The notes: generated from the sequence alone by a model not told the origin. 64,000 bases of DNA from Thermoanaerobacterium xylanolyticum LX-11 (GCF_000189775.2 NC_015555.1:507001-571000), one strand, 5' to 3'. Numbered from the stretch's first letter, positions 54,162-62,516 are shown. Program-made: numbers and translations.

Positions 54162-55247
54162 ATGGGAGAGAAGATAAGAATTGGAATAATAGGATGTGGA
54201 GGCATAGCAAATGGCAAGCACATGCCGTCCCTATCAAAGCTTGACAACGTAGAAATGGTTGCTTTTTGCGATGTAAAAGAGGAGAAAGCATTAAAAGCTG
54301 CAAAAGATTATGGTGTAGATGGAGCTAAGACATATAATGACTACAGAAAGCTTTTAGAGGATAAAAGCATCGATGTAGTGCACGTATGTACACCAAATAA
54401 ATCACATTCAGATATAACAGTTGACGCATTAGAAGCTGGAAAGCACGTCATGTGCGAAAAACCTATGGCGAAGACTTCTAATGACGCTAAACGGATGCTG
54501 GATGCTGCAAAAAGAACTGGAAAGAAGTTGACAATAGGATATCAGAATCGCTTTAGGCCGGACTCTCAGTATTTGCACAAATTGTGTCAAGACGGTATCT
54601 TAGGTGAGATATACTTTGCAAAGGCACATGCTATAAGGCGTCGCGCTGTTCCTACATGGGGAGTATTTTTAAACGAAGAAGAGCAAGGTGGAGGGCCTCT
54701 TATAGATATCGGAACACATGCACTTGACTTAACCCTTTGGATGATGAACAACTATAAGCCTAAATACGTTGTCGGAAATACATACCGTAAATTAGCTGAA
54801 AGAAGGAATGCAGCGAATGCTTGGGGGCCATGGGATCCTGATAAATTTACGGTGGAAGATTCGGCTTTTGGCTTTATAACCATGGAAAATGGTGCAACGA
54901 TCATTCTTGAATCCAGTTGGGCCTTAAATTCTCTCGATGTAGATGAAGCAAAGACCACATTGTGCGGGACAGAAGGTGGAGCAGACATGAAAGATGGGCT
55001 TAGGATCAATGGAGAGATGAATGGGCGATTGTACACTACAAAAATCGATTTAAGTTCAGGTGGTGTGGCATTTTACGAAGGAAAGGCAGAAGATGCTGCT
55101 GACTTGGAGGCAAGATTGTGGATAGAAAGTATTATAAACGATACGGAACCTGTCGTAAAGCCAGAAGAGGCATATGTAGTATCACAGATATTAGAGGCTA
55201 TATACACATCATCAAAGACTGGTAAGCCAGTATATTTTAATGAATAG
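54162..55247 (+). CDS. Gfo/Idh/MocA-family sugar dehydrogenase (first)
   Basis: Start MGEKIRIGIIGCGGIANGKH is set by AAGGAGG about 7 bases upstream. 361 aa. NAD(P)-binding IGIIGCGGIANG, HVCTPNKSH, the catalytic EKPMAKT (EKP) motif near 98, GPLIDIGTHALDLTLWMM near 180 with the catalytic His, and a C-terminal GFO_IDH domain. It oxidises a polyol or sugar hydroxyl; the substrate is not readable. The next gene overlaps the end and starts about 10 bp later. Confidence 0.92.
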   Translation: MGEKIRIGIIGCGGIANGKHMPSLSKLDNVEMVAFCDVKEEKALKAAKDYGVDGAKTYNDYRKLLEDKSIDVVHVCTPNKSHSDITVDALEAGKHVMCEKPMAKTSNDAKRMLDAAKRTGKKLTIGYQNRFRPDSQYLHKLCQDGILGEIYFAKAHAIRRRAVPTWGVFLNEEEQGGGPLIDIGTHALDLTLWMMNNYKPKYVVGNTYRKLAERRNAANAWGPWDPDKFTVEDSAFGFITMENGATIILESSWALNSLDVDEAKTTLCGTEGGADMKDGLRINGEMNGRLYTTKIDLSSGGVAFYEGKAEDAADLEARLWIESIINDTEPVVKPEEAYVVSQILEAIYTSSKTGKPVYFNE

Positions 55248-55257
55248 GGTGATTTAT

Positions 55258-55992
55258 ATGGATTTGCCGTTGTCACTGCAGTTGTACACTGTAAGAAATG
55301 AATTGAAAGACGATTTTGTAGGGACTTTAGAGAAAGTGGCAGAGATAGGGTACAAAGGTGTTGAATTTGCTGGATATGGTGGCTTAAAGGCAAATGAACT
55401 AAGAAGACATTTAGAACGACTTGGATTGACCCCGACTGGAAGTCACATAAGTTTAGATGTGCTAAAAAACAATCTTGACGAAGAAATAGAGTACAACCTC
55501 GAAATAGGAAACAAATACATTGTATGCCCTTGGAACAAATACGAGGGGAAAGAGGATTTCATTGAAACTGCGAAACTTTTTAATGAAATAGGAGAGAAGT
55601 GTGCAGAAAAAGGATTGATTTTTTGCTATCATAACCATAATCATGAATTCGTTAACTTTGACGGAAAATACGGATTGGATTTGCTCTATGAAAATGCTGA
55701 TTTAGCATTTTTGAAGGCAGAGATAGACACGTATTGGGTCAAATATGCTGGAGAAGATCCTGTAAGTTACATTAAAAACTACAGTGGTCGTGTGCCTTTG
55801 GTACATCTAAAGGATATGGATGATGCAACAAAGGATTTTGCTGAGATTGGCGAAGGTATTATGAATATTAAGGATATTATAGACGCTTCACTTGAGACAG
55901 GTGTCGATTGGCTTATAGTTGAACAAGATGTTTGCAAAAGGCCGCCTCTTGAAAGTGTTAAGATAAGCTTTGATAATATAAAGAAAATGTGA
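55258..55992 (+). CDS. Sugar phosphate isomerase/epimerase-like TIM barrel (first)
   Basis: Start MDLPLSLQLYTVRNEL lies after AGGGTGAT. 244 aa. AP-endonuclease-2-type TIM barrel: LQLYTVRNEL, GYKGVEFAGYGG, FCYHNHNHEF near 128 (metal His/Glu), EIDTYWVKYAGEDP, VPLVHLKDMD near 182, and IVEQD near the end. These enzymes isomerise or epimerise keto-sugars or act as inosose dehydratase-like enzymes. Sandwiched between two Gfo/Idh dehydrogenases, it suggests an oxidation-epimerisation-reduction route for an unusual sugar or inositol. Confidence 0.9.
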   Translation: MDLPLSLQLYTVRNELKDDFVGTLEKVAEIGYKGVEFAGYGGLKANELRRHLERLGLTPTGSHISLDVLKNNLDEEIEYNLEIGNKYIVCPWNKYEGKEDFIETAKLFNEIGEKCAEKGLIFCYHNHNHEFVNFDGKYGLDLLYENADLAFLKAEIDTYWVKYAGEDPVSYIKNYSGRVPLVHLKDMDDATKDFAEIGEGIMNIKDIIDASLETGVDWLIVEQDVCKRPPLESVKISFDNIKKM

Positions 55993-56014
55993 AAAATGTG
56001 AGGAGAGATAAATC

Positions 56015-56935
56015 ATGTATCTTGGATTTTTAACAGTTTGTTTAGGAAACATGCCACTTTTGGATAAGGCTAAGTGGGCATCAGAGAATGGGTTTAAATC
56101 ATTAGAAATTGCTTGTTGGCCGCAGCTAAACGACAGAGATTATTCCAGTTGTGACATAGATGTAGAAACGCTGACAGAAGAAGAAGCTGAGGAAACAAAG
56201 AAATACTTGAAAGATTTGGGTCTTTCCATATCGTCTTTGGCATACTATGATAATAATTTGCACCCTGATCCTGAAAAGAGGGTATTTATAAACAATCACA
56301 CTAAAAAATGCATAGATGCTGCAGCAATGTTAGGTACATCTATGGTTGGAACGTTTATAGGTAGAAATCCTGAGAAAAACCTAAAAGAAAACTTTGATGA
56401 ATTTGAAGAAGTCTTTGGTGACATAGTGAGCTATGCGGAAAGCAAAGGAATAAAGGTCATAATCGAAAATTGTCCGATGGAAGGTTGGCAGAAAGAAGGA
56501 CTTCCTGGTACAATATCATTTACTCCAGAGCTTTGGGAGGAGATGTTTAGGCGAATACCGTCTATGAATTTTGGACTTAACTTAGACCCATCTCACCTTT
56601 TGTTTCAGCTAATTGATTATGTAAAAGTTGTGCCAGCATTTAAGGATAGAATTTTCCACGTACATGCAAAAGACGCTGAAATTTTCAAAGATAAGCTTGA
56701 GTGGTATGGCGTATTTAACAGGCAATTTCATAAAAAAGGCGAAACAGGCTATTGGAGGTTTAGAATGCCTGGCCTTGGTCAAGTGGATTGGAACAAGTTT
56801 ATAAAAGCTTTAAAAGATGTAGGATACGATGGGGTTATAAGCATTGAGCATGAAGATCCGCTGTATGAAGGCAGCGAGGAAAAAGTCAAAGAAGGATTGA
56901 AATTAGGGTATGATCATTTGAAACAATTCATATAA
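56015..56935 (+). CDS. Sugar phosphate isomerase/epimerase-like TIM barrel (second)
   Basis: 306 aa, ATG after GAGGAGAG. TIM barrel of the same superfamily as the preceding gene but longer: GFKSLEIACWPQL, SLAYYDNNLHPD, VIIENCPMEGW near 150 (metal Glu), GLNLDPSHLLFQ near 190, IFHVHAKDAEIFKD near 215, and GVISIEHEDPLYEG near 280. Metal ligands are present. It is about 60 residues longer than the first barrel and clearly divergent, so it probably acts on a different intermediate of the same pathway. Confidence 0.9.
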   Translation: MYLGFLTVCLGNMPLLDKAKWASENGFKSLEIACWPQLNDRDYSSCDIDVETLTEEEAEETKKYLKDLGLSISSLAYYDNNLHPDPEKRVFINNHTKKCIDAAAMLGTSMVGTFIGRNPEKNLKENFDEFEEVFGDIVSYAESKGIKVIIENCPMEGWQKEGLPGTISFTPELWEEMFRRIPSMNFGLNLDPSHLLFQLIDYVKVVPAFKDRIFHVHAKDAEIFKDKLEWYGVFNRQFHKKGETGYWRFRMPGLGQVDWNKFIKALKDVGYDGVISIEHEDPLYEGSEEKVKEGLKLGYDHLKQFI

Positions 56936-56942
56936 ATTCCAA

Positions 56943-56972
56943 ATAGACAAGTAGTTTAATCTACTTGTCTAT
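56943..56972 (+). terminator. Intercistronic hairpin in the LacI operon
   Basis: Perfect 12-bp repeat ATAGACAAGTAG (56943-56954) / CTACTTGTCTAT (56961-56972), 6-base loop, then AAAATGTTTTTATTT. The T-run is set back by six bases, so it may terminate partially or protect the upstream message from 3' decay. The last dehydrogenase gene begins 37 bp on. Confidence 0.6.
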
Positions 56973-57009
56973 AAAATGTTTTTATTTAATCACAGTAGGA
57001 GGTAGAAAG

Positions 57010-58053
57010 ATGCCAATTAAACTTGGAATAATAGGCTATGGTGGAATGGGAATGTGGCATCATAAAAACGCACCAAAAGTTAAAGGTGTAGATGTAGTGG
57101 CGGCGTACGATATTGATGCATATCAAATCGATGTAGCGAAAAAAGCTGGACTTAGAGGATATGATAAGTTGGATGAATTTTTAAAAGATGAGGAAGTAAA
57201 TACCGTATTAATTGCAACTCCCAACGATGTGCATAAGGATCTTGCAGTGGCATCAGCAAATGCTGGAAAGAATGTTATAGTTGAAAAGCCTGTTGCAATG
57301 TCAATGAAAGAAATAGATGAAATAATAGAGGCTGCAGAGAAGAACAGCGTGGTGTTTACAGTACATCAGAACCGCAGATGGGATAAAGACTTTAATAAAG
57401 TGAAAAAAGCCGTAGAATTAGGTATGATTGGTGATGTCTATACAATCGAAAGCAGAGTACACGGCGCAGGTGGATTAATTTACGGTTGGAGGAATAAAAA
57501 AGAGTGCGGCGGCGGGATGCTTTTAGATTGGGGCGTCCACCTTATAGATCAGATTTTGTATATGATCCCGAATAAAGTAGTCAGAGTCTACGCTGAACTA
57601 TTTAGTGTATTAAACAAAGATGTAGACGACTATTTCAAACTGTTGATGAAATTTGACAATGGTTTATCTGCACAGATAGAAGTTGGAACATTTTGCCTAA
57701 AGCCATTGCCAAGATGGTTTGTGGGCGGAAATAAAGGGACACTGGTAGTAGATGATTTTGAAGGACATGGTGAAATTGTCAAGCTAAATAAGCTTGCAGA
57801 CAAATTTGATGCGGAAATAGTAGAGACGACGGCAGGACCGACCCGCACATTTGCACCGAGACCAGAAGAAGTAAAAGATCATTTTGAACTTCCAGATGTA
57901 AACACAGAGTGGATAGAGTTTTATGAGAATGTCCGCGATACGATTGAAGGAAAAGCAGAGCTTATAGTAAAACCAGATGAAGTAAAAAGAGTTTATTCGA
58001 TAATAGAAGCTGCATTTAAATCAAACTATATAGGAAAAGCTGTTGAGCTATAA
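57010..58053 (+). CDS. Gfo/Idh/MocA-family sugar dehydrogenase (second)
   Basis: Start MPIKLGIIGYGGMG follows AGGAGG; the frame opens 15 codons earlier through the hairpin spacer without a ribosome site. 347 aa. GIIGYGGMGMWH nucleotide-binding motif, LIATPNDVH, EKPVAMS catalytic Lys motif near 92, CGGGMLLDWGVHLIDQIL near 170 with His, and a C-terminal domain. It is only distantly similar to the first dehydrogenase of the operon, so the two probably act at opposite ends of the pathway. Confidence 0.92.
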   Translation: MPIKLGIIGYGGMGMWHHKNAPKVKGVDVVAAYDIDAYQIDVAKKAGLRGYDKLDEFLKDEEVNTVLIATPNDVHKDLAVASANAGKNVIVEKPVAMSMKEIDEIIEAAEKNSVVFTVHQNRRWDKDFNKVKKAVELGMIGDVYTIESRVHGAGGLIYGWRNKKECGGGMLLDWGVHLIDQILYMIPNKVVRVYAELFSVLNKDVDDYFKLLMKFDNGLSAQIEVGTFCLKPLPRWFVGGNKGTLVVDDFEGHGEIVKLNKLADKFDAEIVETTAGPTRTFAPRPEEVKDHFELPDVNTEWIEFYENVRDTIEGKAELIVKPDEVKRVYSIIEAAFKSNYIGKAVEL

Positions 58054-58059
58054 AATGAT

Positions 58060-58092
58060 ATCCCCTATGCATAATGCACAGGGGATTTTTTA
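58060..58092. terminator. Terminator after the LacI operon
   Basis: ATCCCCTATGCA (58060-58071) / TGCACAGGGGAT (58075-58086), one mismatch, 3-base loop, then TTTTTTAT on +. It also sits at the 3' end of the convergent levR-type gene. Confidence 0.85.
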
Positions 58093-60789
58093 TATCATAT
58101 TGAAAAGAGCATCTTTTTCTTGGAAAAACCTCATTATATAGCATATTTCATCATCTGGTATTATTATAGAATATTTTGTGTTTAAATGTGTCAATGCTTT
58201 CTTTACTGCATTGTACAATGATTTGTTGCTTTTAATATATTCTTCTTTCCCTATATACTTAATGCTTTTTTCTCCTTTTTTGATTCTGCTTACCATAAAA
58301 GCAAAGTGAAGTATTATGCCAAGTAGCATGTCATCATCAAAGCAAATCGACAGCGTGTCGCAAAGCTTCATTATTGTGTTTTGTATGTCGCTATATAGCT
58401 CTTCTCCGTCAATATTATCGATGTTTTCCTTTAGGACATTGCCCATTTTGATAAGGGTTGTCTTAATATCTACTATTTCTTGCAATTCTTTCATGACTTT
58501 CAAGCTTAAAACGTCATTCATGCTGTACTGTTTAATATTAGTTTCCAATGGGAAAGACGATACGATAAAAGCTATTTCCATGTTTTCCTGTATTTCATCA
58601 ATTTTCTTAATTGTTATGTGCTTATCAAGGCTGTCAATTGGTATTATCTCAAATAAATCTTTGTCGTACTTTAAGTTGTTTTTCAAGAAGCTTTTAATCG
58701 CAACAGAGGCGCCTTCACCAGTGAGACATGCTGTTATGATTGCGATTTTCTTTTTGTCGCTTATCAGTGGGGCGAAATCCATGTTGTTCTCCATATAAGA
58801 ATTTATGGACTGTACGCTCATGTAAATATTGTTAAGAGGCATGCCTAATAACGCTTTTCTGGTAGCTTCAATGACGTGGAGTGTGGAAATAAGCGGTATA
58901 ACTTTTACTGGCACGTTAAACTCTTTTTCAATCGTTTCGCCAAACGTTGTAAGGGAGCCCATGTCTACTAAGAGAAGATATCCTGCCTGATTCATATCAT
59001 TTCTCACGTAATCTTTTAAAGTTTCTAAGACTTCAAGAGGACTTTTGTCAAGATGAGCGTCTAAGCCTATTGCATAATTTTCACCCAGTAGCTTGTTGGC
59101 CACATCTGCCATGGATGTGGCAGTAGAATTGCCATGAGCAATTATGATAACTTTAACTTTCTCGTTTTGCTTATTGATGTATTCCTTGTCGGACATGAGA
59201 AATATTGCGATAAATCCAGCTTCATCTTCTGGAATCGAAACGTTCAAATATTTCTCTATGATTTTTTTAGCTTCCACTGCAACTTCAAATTCTCTTGGGT
59301 ACAATTGCTTTATTTTTGACAGTTGGGGATTTACAATAGGCTTATTTTTATTGACCCTTTCAATAAGCGTGTTTAAGTGTAAAGCCAGTGCAGTATAGCT
59401 GTTTTGGCTGAGATCTTTCCCAAGAAGTTCGGATACAAGTTCTGCGATCCTATCTGTAATGCTTATTATGTCTTCTCCTAAAATATGAATCAAATTCTGC
59501 TTGTTTTTCTCCTCAGTTATACCGTATATCTGCTTGTGGAAGTACTTTGCTATGTCTTTCTCCAAAATCGATTCAATGTCTATATCAGATATACCTTTTG
59601 CTTTAAGCTGCCTTAGTCTGTCGTTTATTATCTCGTAAATGCTGTTATCGTTAGATGCAGTTGGAATTTCCTCTATTTCGTTTGTAGGGGAAAACTTAAA
59701 GAACTCTATATCGTCACCTATGACTTCATTCCACAGCATCCTGTGCTGTTTATCTGTGTATAATCCTTTCTTTATATAGTCTGGCAAGTCTCTACTGCAG
59801 ATCCTTATGTCATTTTTCTTATTAGTCAAAAATTCTGAATAGACTTTTGCACATATAAGCTTGACATCGCTTTCTAATTGACCGATGTTGTTTGGACAGT
59901 CATATGAACAAAACGCTCTCATGGAATTAAGGGACACGAATATATCTCTGTTTAGCTTTATGCTTTCATGTTTAAAGAACCTTTTTAAAATGTAAAACCT
60001 TTCTTCTAAAGTCCTTTCTCGAAGTGGCGGTATTTTAATTATCATCGGTATTCTTCTTGTAAATGTATTTAAAAGGGATGAAGAAGGATCCTCAGTTGTA
60101 GCCGATATGATCAATACGTCAGATGTCCTGTTTTCCACATCGCCAACTCTTCTAAAATACCCAGTATCGAGGAAAGTGAATAAGATCTCCTGCCCTTCAG
60201 GCGGCAAGCGATGTACTTCATCAAGGAATAAGATTCCTCCATTTGCCTTTTCGATTAGTCCTTCTTTGTCGGTATCAGCACCTGTGTAAGCGCCTTTTTT
60301 AACCCCAAATAGCTGTGCTGTCAAAAGTTGAGGATTGTTGCTGTAATCTGCGCAGTTAAAAGCTATAAAGGGAGCGTCAGGCTTTTTTACTCCCATATCT
60401 ATGGCATACTTGTGCATTATTCTCGCAAAAGTAGATTTTCCCACACCTGTTTCACCTAATATTAAGCAGTGTATTCCTTTGGGAGGATATAAAATAGCAG
60501 CTTTTGCCTGTTCACCAGCTTGTTTTAGGCTTATATTGTTTTTAATAAGCATGTCCAGCTCATACAATTTGCTGTCACTGGAATTGCTTTTTGTGTTTTC
60601 AAACACAGGTGAAAACATCACTGGCCTGCCATCTGACTTTACGACTTTTCCTTCCTTGCACAAAAGATTTAACTCATGACTAACGTTTGCTCGCGACATA
60701 TTTAGCTCATTTGCTAATGTCATAGCGTCTATACCGTTTCCATTGCTTAGCTCTATTAATTTTTTTAAAATCAAGTCTTTTCTCTTCAA
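58090..60789 (-). CDS. LevR-type sigma-54 activator with PTS regulation domains
   Basis: I favour TTG 60789 (AAAGGGGAT 7 bases upstream); ATG 60810 is in frame but has only a weak site. About 899 aa. N-terminal winged HTH (about 5-60), AAA+ sigma-54 domain with Walker A GETGVGKST near 112, GAYTGA (variant of GAFTGA, F to Y) near 166, and Walker B ILFLDEVH near 187. Then PRD1 (about 430-530), an EIIA-Man-like domain with IIIAHGNSTATSMADV near 560, an EIIB-like region with ACLTGEGASVA near 720, and PRD2 to the C-terminus. PTS phosphorylation tunes such activators. The divergent PTS operon with a -24/-12 promoter is the obvious target. Confidence 0.93.
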   Translation of the reverse strand: MKRKDLILKKLIELSNGNGIDAMTLANELNMSRANVSHELNLLCKEGKVVKSDGRPVMFSPVFENTKSNSSDSKLYELDMLIKNNISLKQAGEQAKAAILYPPKGIHCLILGETGVGKSTFARIMHKYAIDMGVKKPDAPFIAFNCADYSNNPQLLTAQLFGVKKGAYTGADTDKEGLIEKANGGILFLDEVHRLPPEGQEILFTFLDTGYFRRVGDVENRTSDVLIISATTEDPSSSLLNTFTRRIPMIIKIPPLRERTLEERFYILKRFFKHESIKLNRDIFVSLNSMRAFCSYDCPNNIGQLESDVKLICAKVYSEFLTNKKNDIRICSRDLPDYIKKGLYTDKQHRMLWNEVIGDDIEFFKFSPTNEIEEIPTASNDNSIYEIINDRLRQLKAKGISDIDIESILEKDIAKYFHKQIYGITEEKNKQNLIHILGEDIISITDRIAELVSELLGKDLSQNSYTALALHLNTLIERVNKNKPIVNPQLSKIKQLYPREFEVAVEAKKIIEKYLNVSIPEDEAGFIAIFLMSDKEYINKQNEKVKVIIIAHGNSTATSMADVANKLLGENYAIGLDAHLDKSPLEVLETLKDYVRNDMNQAGYLLLVDMGSLTTFGETIEKEFNVPVKVIPLISTLHVIEATRKALLGMPLNNIYMSVQSINSYMENNMDFAPLISDKKKIAIITACLTGEGASVAIKSFLKNNLKYDKDLFEIIPIDSLDKHITIKKIDEIQENMEIAFIVSSFPLETNIKQYSMNDVLSLKVMKELQEIVDIKTTLIKMGNVLKENIDNIDGEELYSDIQNTIMKLCDTLSICFDDDMLLGIILHFAFMVSRIKKGEKSIKYIGKEEYIKSNKSLYNAVKKALTHLNTKYSIIIPDDEICYIMRFFQEKDALFNMI

Positions 60790-60863
60790 TTTAAAGATCC
60801 CCTTTGCCATAAGTAACTTTCTATACCTATATCTTATTATATATTTCGCAATAAGTTTTTCAA

Positions 60864-61018
60864 TAGTGATTTACTGGATTAAACACTATTAAAACATTAA
60901 AACACTAATAAAAAACAATAAAACAATATGCAGATTTTTATTAAACACTAATAAACACTACTCGCTTTAAAGTGCATGGACGGCATAAATTGCGGCCTTT
61001 TTACGCAGTTTAGTGTTT
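60864..61018 (+). promoter_or_regulatory. Repeated AAACACTA octamers, probable activator-binding region
   Basis: AAACACTA occurs at 60881-60888, 60900-60907, 60943-60950 and 60953-60960, and inverted (TAGTGTTT) at 61011-61018, next to the -24 element. A partial inverted TAGTG at 60864 faces the first copy, giving AATAGTG...CACTATT. Sigma-54 activators bind upstream repeats; the divergent LevR-type gene is the natural candidate. Confidence 0.7.
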
Positions 61019-61034
61019 TGGCATGGTTTTTGCA
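61019..61034 (+). promoter_or_regulatory. Sigma-54 (-24/-12) promoter of the PTS operon
   Basis: TGGCATGGTTTTTGCA, with GG at 61020-61021 and GC at 61032-61033, exactly 10 bases between. This matches the TGGCAC-N5-TTGCA consensus at nearly every position. It lies 55 bp before the IIA start. Confidence 0.93.
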
Positions 61035-61089
61035 TATATTATTTAGTGAACCCCAAAATAGATAAAACCAATTCAAGGAGGAAAATAAT

Positions 61090-61422
61090 ATGGATTTGCA
61101 GCAAATAGTTATGGAAATCATTATACAATCAGGTGAAGCAAGAGCATATGCACATGAAGCGCTTAGAAAGGCATATGACGGCGAATTTGAAGAAGCTGAA
61201 AAACTTATGTCCCAGGCTAATGAGGCTATTGAGAAGGCACATAATGTGCAGACCAGCATGTTGCAAAAAGAAGCATCGGGCGAAAAATTAGATTTTTCTA
61301 TATTGTTCGTGCATTCACAAGATCATCTTATGACTGCTATATCAGAGAAAAATCTCATATCAGAGATTATTGAGCTTAGAAAGATGTTGGAGCCAGTTCT
61401 TCATACATGCGTGACAAAATAA
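61090..61422 (+). CDS. PTS lactose/cellobiose-type IIA component
   Basis: 110 aa, ATG after AAGGAGG. An all-helical IIA-Lac protein: EIIIQSGEARAYAHEALRKAYDGEFEEAEKLM at the N-terminus and FVHSQDHLMTA near 75 carrying the phosphorylated His, with the conserved Asp nearby. It receives phosphate from HPr and passes it to IIB. First gene of the sigma-54-dependent operon. Confidence 0.95.
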   Translation: MDLQQIVMEIIIQSGEARAYAHEALRKAYDGEFEEAEKLMSQANEAIEKAHNVQTSMLQKEASGEKLDFSILFVHSQDHLMTAISEKNLISEIIELRKMLEPVLHTCVTK

Positions 61423-61449
61423 AAATCAAACACTAAATAGGAGGATAAA

Positions 61450-61980
61450 ATGATTAAAGCGGTACAATTTTTAAATCAAGTTCAAGCAGGATACGGAACA
61501 GATGAAAAAATGAATATGGAACCTCAATCTCAGTTTGGTGCTATAGGATTGGGGATGCTTTTGAAAAACACCATGATGAGAAACGGCGGTGACATAATTG
61601 GCACCGTAATATGTGGTGATAACTATTTTCTTGAAAATAAGGATGAAGCTATTGAAAAATTATTAAGCATGATAAAGGCGTTTAATCCAGATGTTGTCAT
61701 ATGTGGTCCTGCATTAAATTACAAAAGATACGGTGATTGCTGTGGATATTTGGCAGAAGCCGTCATAGAGAAATTAAATATTCCTGCATTTGCGGCTATG
61801 TCAAAAGACAACACAGGTACAGAATTGTTCAGAAAAAAGATATATATCATAGAAACTCCAAATAGAGGCGGTATAGGACTAAACGATTCATTAAGAAAGA
61901 TATCAAAGTTTGCAGTAAAGTTGGCTCAAGGACAGCCTATAGGATCTCCTGAAGAGGAAGGATATTTTCCGCAGGATTAA
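61450..61980 (+). CDS. GrdB-like protein (glycine/sarcosine/betaine reductase component B, N-terminal part only)
   Basis: 176 aa, ATG after AGGAGG. MIKAVQFLNQVQAGYG, PQSQFGAIGLGMLL, TVICGDNYFLENKDEAIEKLL, NPDVVICGPALNYKRYGDCCGYL, LNIPAFAAMSKDNTG and LAQGQPIGSPEEEGY follow the first 170 or so residues of GrdB selenoproteins. The selenocysteine part of GrdB (about 430 aa in total) is absent and no frame continues it downstream; the stop is TAA. It lies between PTS IIA and IIB genes. Function unknown; perhaps it handles an amine- or carboxyl-bearing sugar adduct, but that is speculation. Confidence 0.8.
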   Translation: MIKAVQFLNQVQAGYGTDEKMNMEPQSQFGAIGLGMLLKNTMMRNGGDIIGTVICGDNYFLENKDEAIEKLLSMIKAFNPDVVICGPALNYKRYGDCCGYLAEAVIEKLNIPAFAAMSKDNTGTELFRKKIYIIETPNRGGIGLNDSLRKISKFAVKLAQGQPIGSPEEEGYFPQD

Positions 61981-62020
61981 AAGAGGTGATACCGATGTTT
62001 TTGGATTGAATACTTTTGCT

Positions 62021-62092
62021 TTCAAGGGATTTCCCTCTTTTTAAGATGTTTTAATAGTTCTTGTCTTGATATTTAGTAGGGAAATCCTTGAA
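62021..62092 (+). promoter_or_regulatory. Long-range inverted repeat between the grdB-like and IIB genes
   Basis: TTCAAGGGATTTCCCT (62021-62036) pairs with AGGGAAATCCTTGAA (62078-62092), 15 bp with one bulge, enclosing 41 bases. There is no T-tract behind it. It fills most of the 169-bp gap, which also begins with a ribosome-site-like GAGGTGAT followed by a four-codon ORF. It could be an RNA-processing or stabilising element that sets unequal expression of the operon halves. Confidence 0.5.
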
Positions 62093-62149
62093 GATAAAAT
62101 GCAAAATTGCTTTTACAAACAAAGCTTTTTGAAAGGAGGGAAAACGTTA

Positions 62150-62458
62150 ATGCTTAAGATTATTCTATTTTGCTCTTCAGGTTCATCCACAAGCATGTTG
62201 ATTGGAAGAATTGAAGAAGCAGCAAAAGCAAGAGGCATAGAGGTGGCTGTCGATGCATATCCTGAGGCACAGATGGAAAAATACGTTGAAGAAGCAGATG
62301 TGGTTCTTTTAGGTCCGCAGGTAAAATTCATCCTGCCAAAAGCAAAGAAAATATGCAGTGAAAAAGGTGTGCCTGTAGATGTGATAAATCCAGTCGTCTA
62401 CGGCATGATGGATGGGGAAAAAGTGTTAGACCAAGCTTTAAGCATGGCTAATAAATAG
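62150..62458 (+). CDS. PTS lactose/cellobiose-type IIB component
   Basis: Start MLKIILFCSSGSSTSML is 8 bases after AAAGGAGGG; the frame opens 28 codons earlier inside the inverted repeat and is not a start. 102 aa. Phospho-Cys in LFCSSGSSTSML at residue 8, and VVLLGPQVKFIL typical of the IIB-cellobiose fold. It takes phosphate from IIA and gives it to the sugar bound by IIC. Confidence 0.95.
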   Translation: MLKIILFCSSGSSTSMLIGRIEEAAKARGIEVAVDAYPEAQMEKYVEEADVVLLGPQVKFILPKAKKICSEKGVPVDVINPVVYGMMDGEKVLDQALSMANK

Positions 62459-62516
62459 TTCTCATTTATAAGTTTTAAAAACAAAAATCCAAATTTAAGA
62501 TAAGGAGTGTTATAAA

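Noticed and set aside
60948..61259. Minus-strand frame of 103 codons across the sigma-54 promoter and IIA gene
   Set aside because: It would be antisense to the IIA gene and its promoter, and lacks a ribosome site; the DNA there is explained by the activator sites and -24/-12 promoter.
61450..61980. Possibility that the GrdB-like gene is a selenoprotein read through a UGA
   Set aside because: The stop is TAA and the downstream sequence contains no continuation of GrdB in any frame.
61994..62008. Four-codon ORF MFLD after GAGGTGAT, downstream of the GrdB-like gene
   Set aside because: Too short to be a gene; mentioned only as context for the inverted repeat.
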